Shown piece by piece: positions 62,940 through 64,000 of a DNA stretch of 64,000 nucleotides. Location: the NCBI GenBank assembly GCA_022113835.1, contig JAILWY010000003.1, positions 12,113,501 to 12,177,500 on the forward strand. Direction: 5' to 3'. The DNA comes from Atopsyche davidsoni. Taxonomy: Eukaryota; Arthropoda; Insecta; Trichoptera; Hydrobiosidae. The notes beneath the pieces were generated by a model. It had not been told where the DNA came from and searched no databases. It saw only the letters and a program-made list of their open reading frames with translations. Numbering within the stretch: the stretch's first letter is position 1; each line of letters opens with the position of its first letter. The position numbers and the translations under genes were made by a program.

Positions 62940-64000
62940 GGACACGGGTTCTTTGCTATCTCAGGTTAAAATTTGAAACAAGCAATAAAACACTCGTATT
63001 TAGTAGTATAAAAAATAATTAGTATACATTTTAATTTATAATAACACTCTACAACGTAAAATCAGAGTAAATGTAATATAATAGTAAATAAGCATCTCAT
63101 TCATAATTTGTTTGCCTACCGTGATTTTTGTTTATTGCTTTGAAACTTTATTTGCAATATAAACGGCCTTGTCCATTTTTCTTTGTCCAAGGAACACCAA
63201 GGAAGACTGGATAAATGGAAATAAACCTTATTCTACTTTAAATTTATAGCATTCAGTTGTTAAAAGCATATTTACTTTAGTAACTGATAAGGCAAAACAA
63301 GCCAGGAAAAAGTTTTTTTTCAGAGAATCAAACAGTTAATAAAAAGAGAAAATAAATGTTTACGATCAAAAGGATTTAATTTGTTAGTTAGACCTTGAAC
63401 GCCCCCGACAGCGCCTTCGGGCAGCACAATGCCTCACTCCTGATTAATCTGGATGAATGGGAATCGCACACTATCTCCACAATTATTATATTTCCAAGAA
63501 GAGCGGAATCTCATGTCACAATCACACATATTAATCCATTATTCCTCTACTAGTCCACATAAATAGTACAAATCTTTACTTGTTGATAAAATCTTGTCAA
63601 TTCAATACTACAGTGTTGAGATTTTATATTTATTCCAAAAGCGAGAGATATTGGAAAAAAAGTGGAAAGCAGAGGGTAGAAAAAGCAGATACGTTGTACC
63701 AAAGGTTAATATATATGAACTTAATAAGAGATAGCTTTTTTTCAAACGAATAATTTATATTTTTTATAGTATTGAAAAAACTTATTGATTCAATATATAC
63801 GGAGCTATAATATAGACACGATAATGGGGAGGGCTGCACAGAAGAAATCTTAATTTATGGAAGCATTATTTTGTCAGTAGACTATCACACTTGTTGGACG
63901 GGTAGCAAGAGGAGTGAAAAATAAATCAGAAGGTTTATTGAAGAATTTTCCTGACTAACCACGTCTCCAAAATATGTCGAATCAAAAAAAAAATATTTTC
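62940..64000. other. AT-rich, no gene seen
   Basis: No supported frame; a GC-richer stretch at 63395-63440 has no family features. Confidence 0.4.

Overview
The window is a piece of an animal nuclear genome, almost certainly an insect. It is AT-rich, with short GT-AG introns and many degraded transposons. The protein genes are closest to insect proteins, including an FKBP39/46-type nucleolar prolyl isomerase with the insect-style N-terminus MFWGLIMEP. I cannot fix the order from sequence alone. There are no bacterial or viral genes.

Layout. Positions 1-8.9 kb are intergenic and filled with repeats, plus an array of six CACGTG E-boxes at exact 20-bp spacing (7.6 kb). A polyubiquitin gene of 14 head-to-tail ubiquitins lies at 8.9-12.6 kb, with a TATA box, a candidate heat-shock element and an intron in its 5'UTR. 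After a 2.4-kb AT-rich spacer comes a six-exon FKBP46/39 gene (15.06-20.03 kb) whose first coding exon is only 10 nt. A small convergent gene for a C18orf32/UPF0729 protein (21.0-21.24 kb, minus) is followed head-to-head by the 12-exon gene for the chaperonin subunit CCT3 (22.7-27.4 kb). A two-exon SCPx-type thiolase homologue that has lost its nucleophilic cysteine lies at 28.5-30.2 kb. At 33.27-34.64 kb (minus) is the large last exon of a gene I do not recognise, encoding a proline-rich, probably disordered protein with a conserved-looking N-terminus.

From 34.64 kb to the end (29 kb) I find no convincing gene. This stretch holds tRNA-derived composite repeats, several nonautonomous hAT and mariner/pogo elements, a foldback MITE, a dead mariner, several GC-rich minisatellites, and about fifteen GC-rich low-repeat islands in AT-rich DNA. 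Because the 34-kb exon begins right at a splice acceptor, part or all of this desert may be a long 5' intron or upstream regulatory domain of that gene.

Working together. Polyubiquitin, CCT and FKBP46 are all protein-homeostasis or nuclear housekeeping genes, but I see no operon-like link; they are separate transcription units. The most unusual observations are the apparently inactive SCPx thiolase, the E-box array upstream of polyubiquitin, the unrecognised 34-kb protein with its island-rich desert, and the tRNA-bearing composite repeat. I did not find a clearly new biological system.
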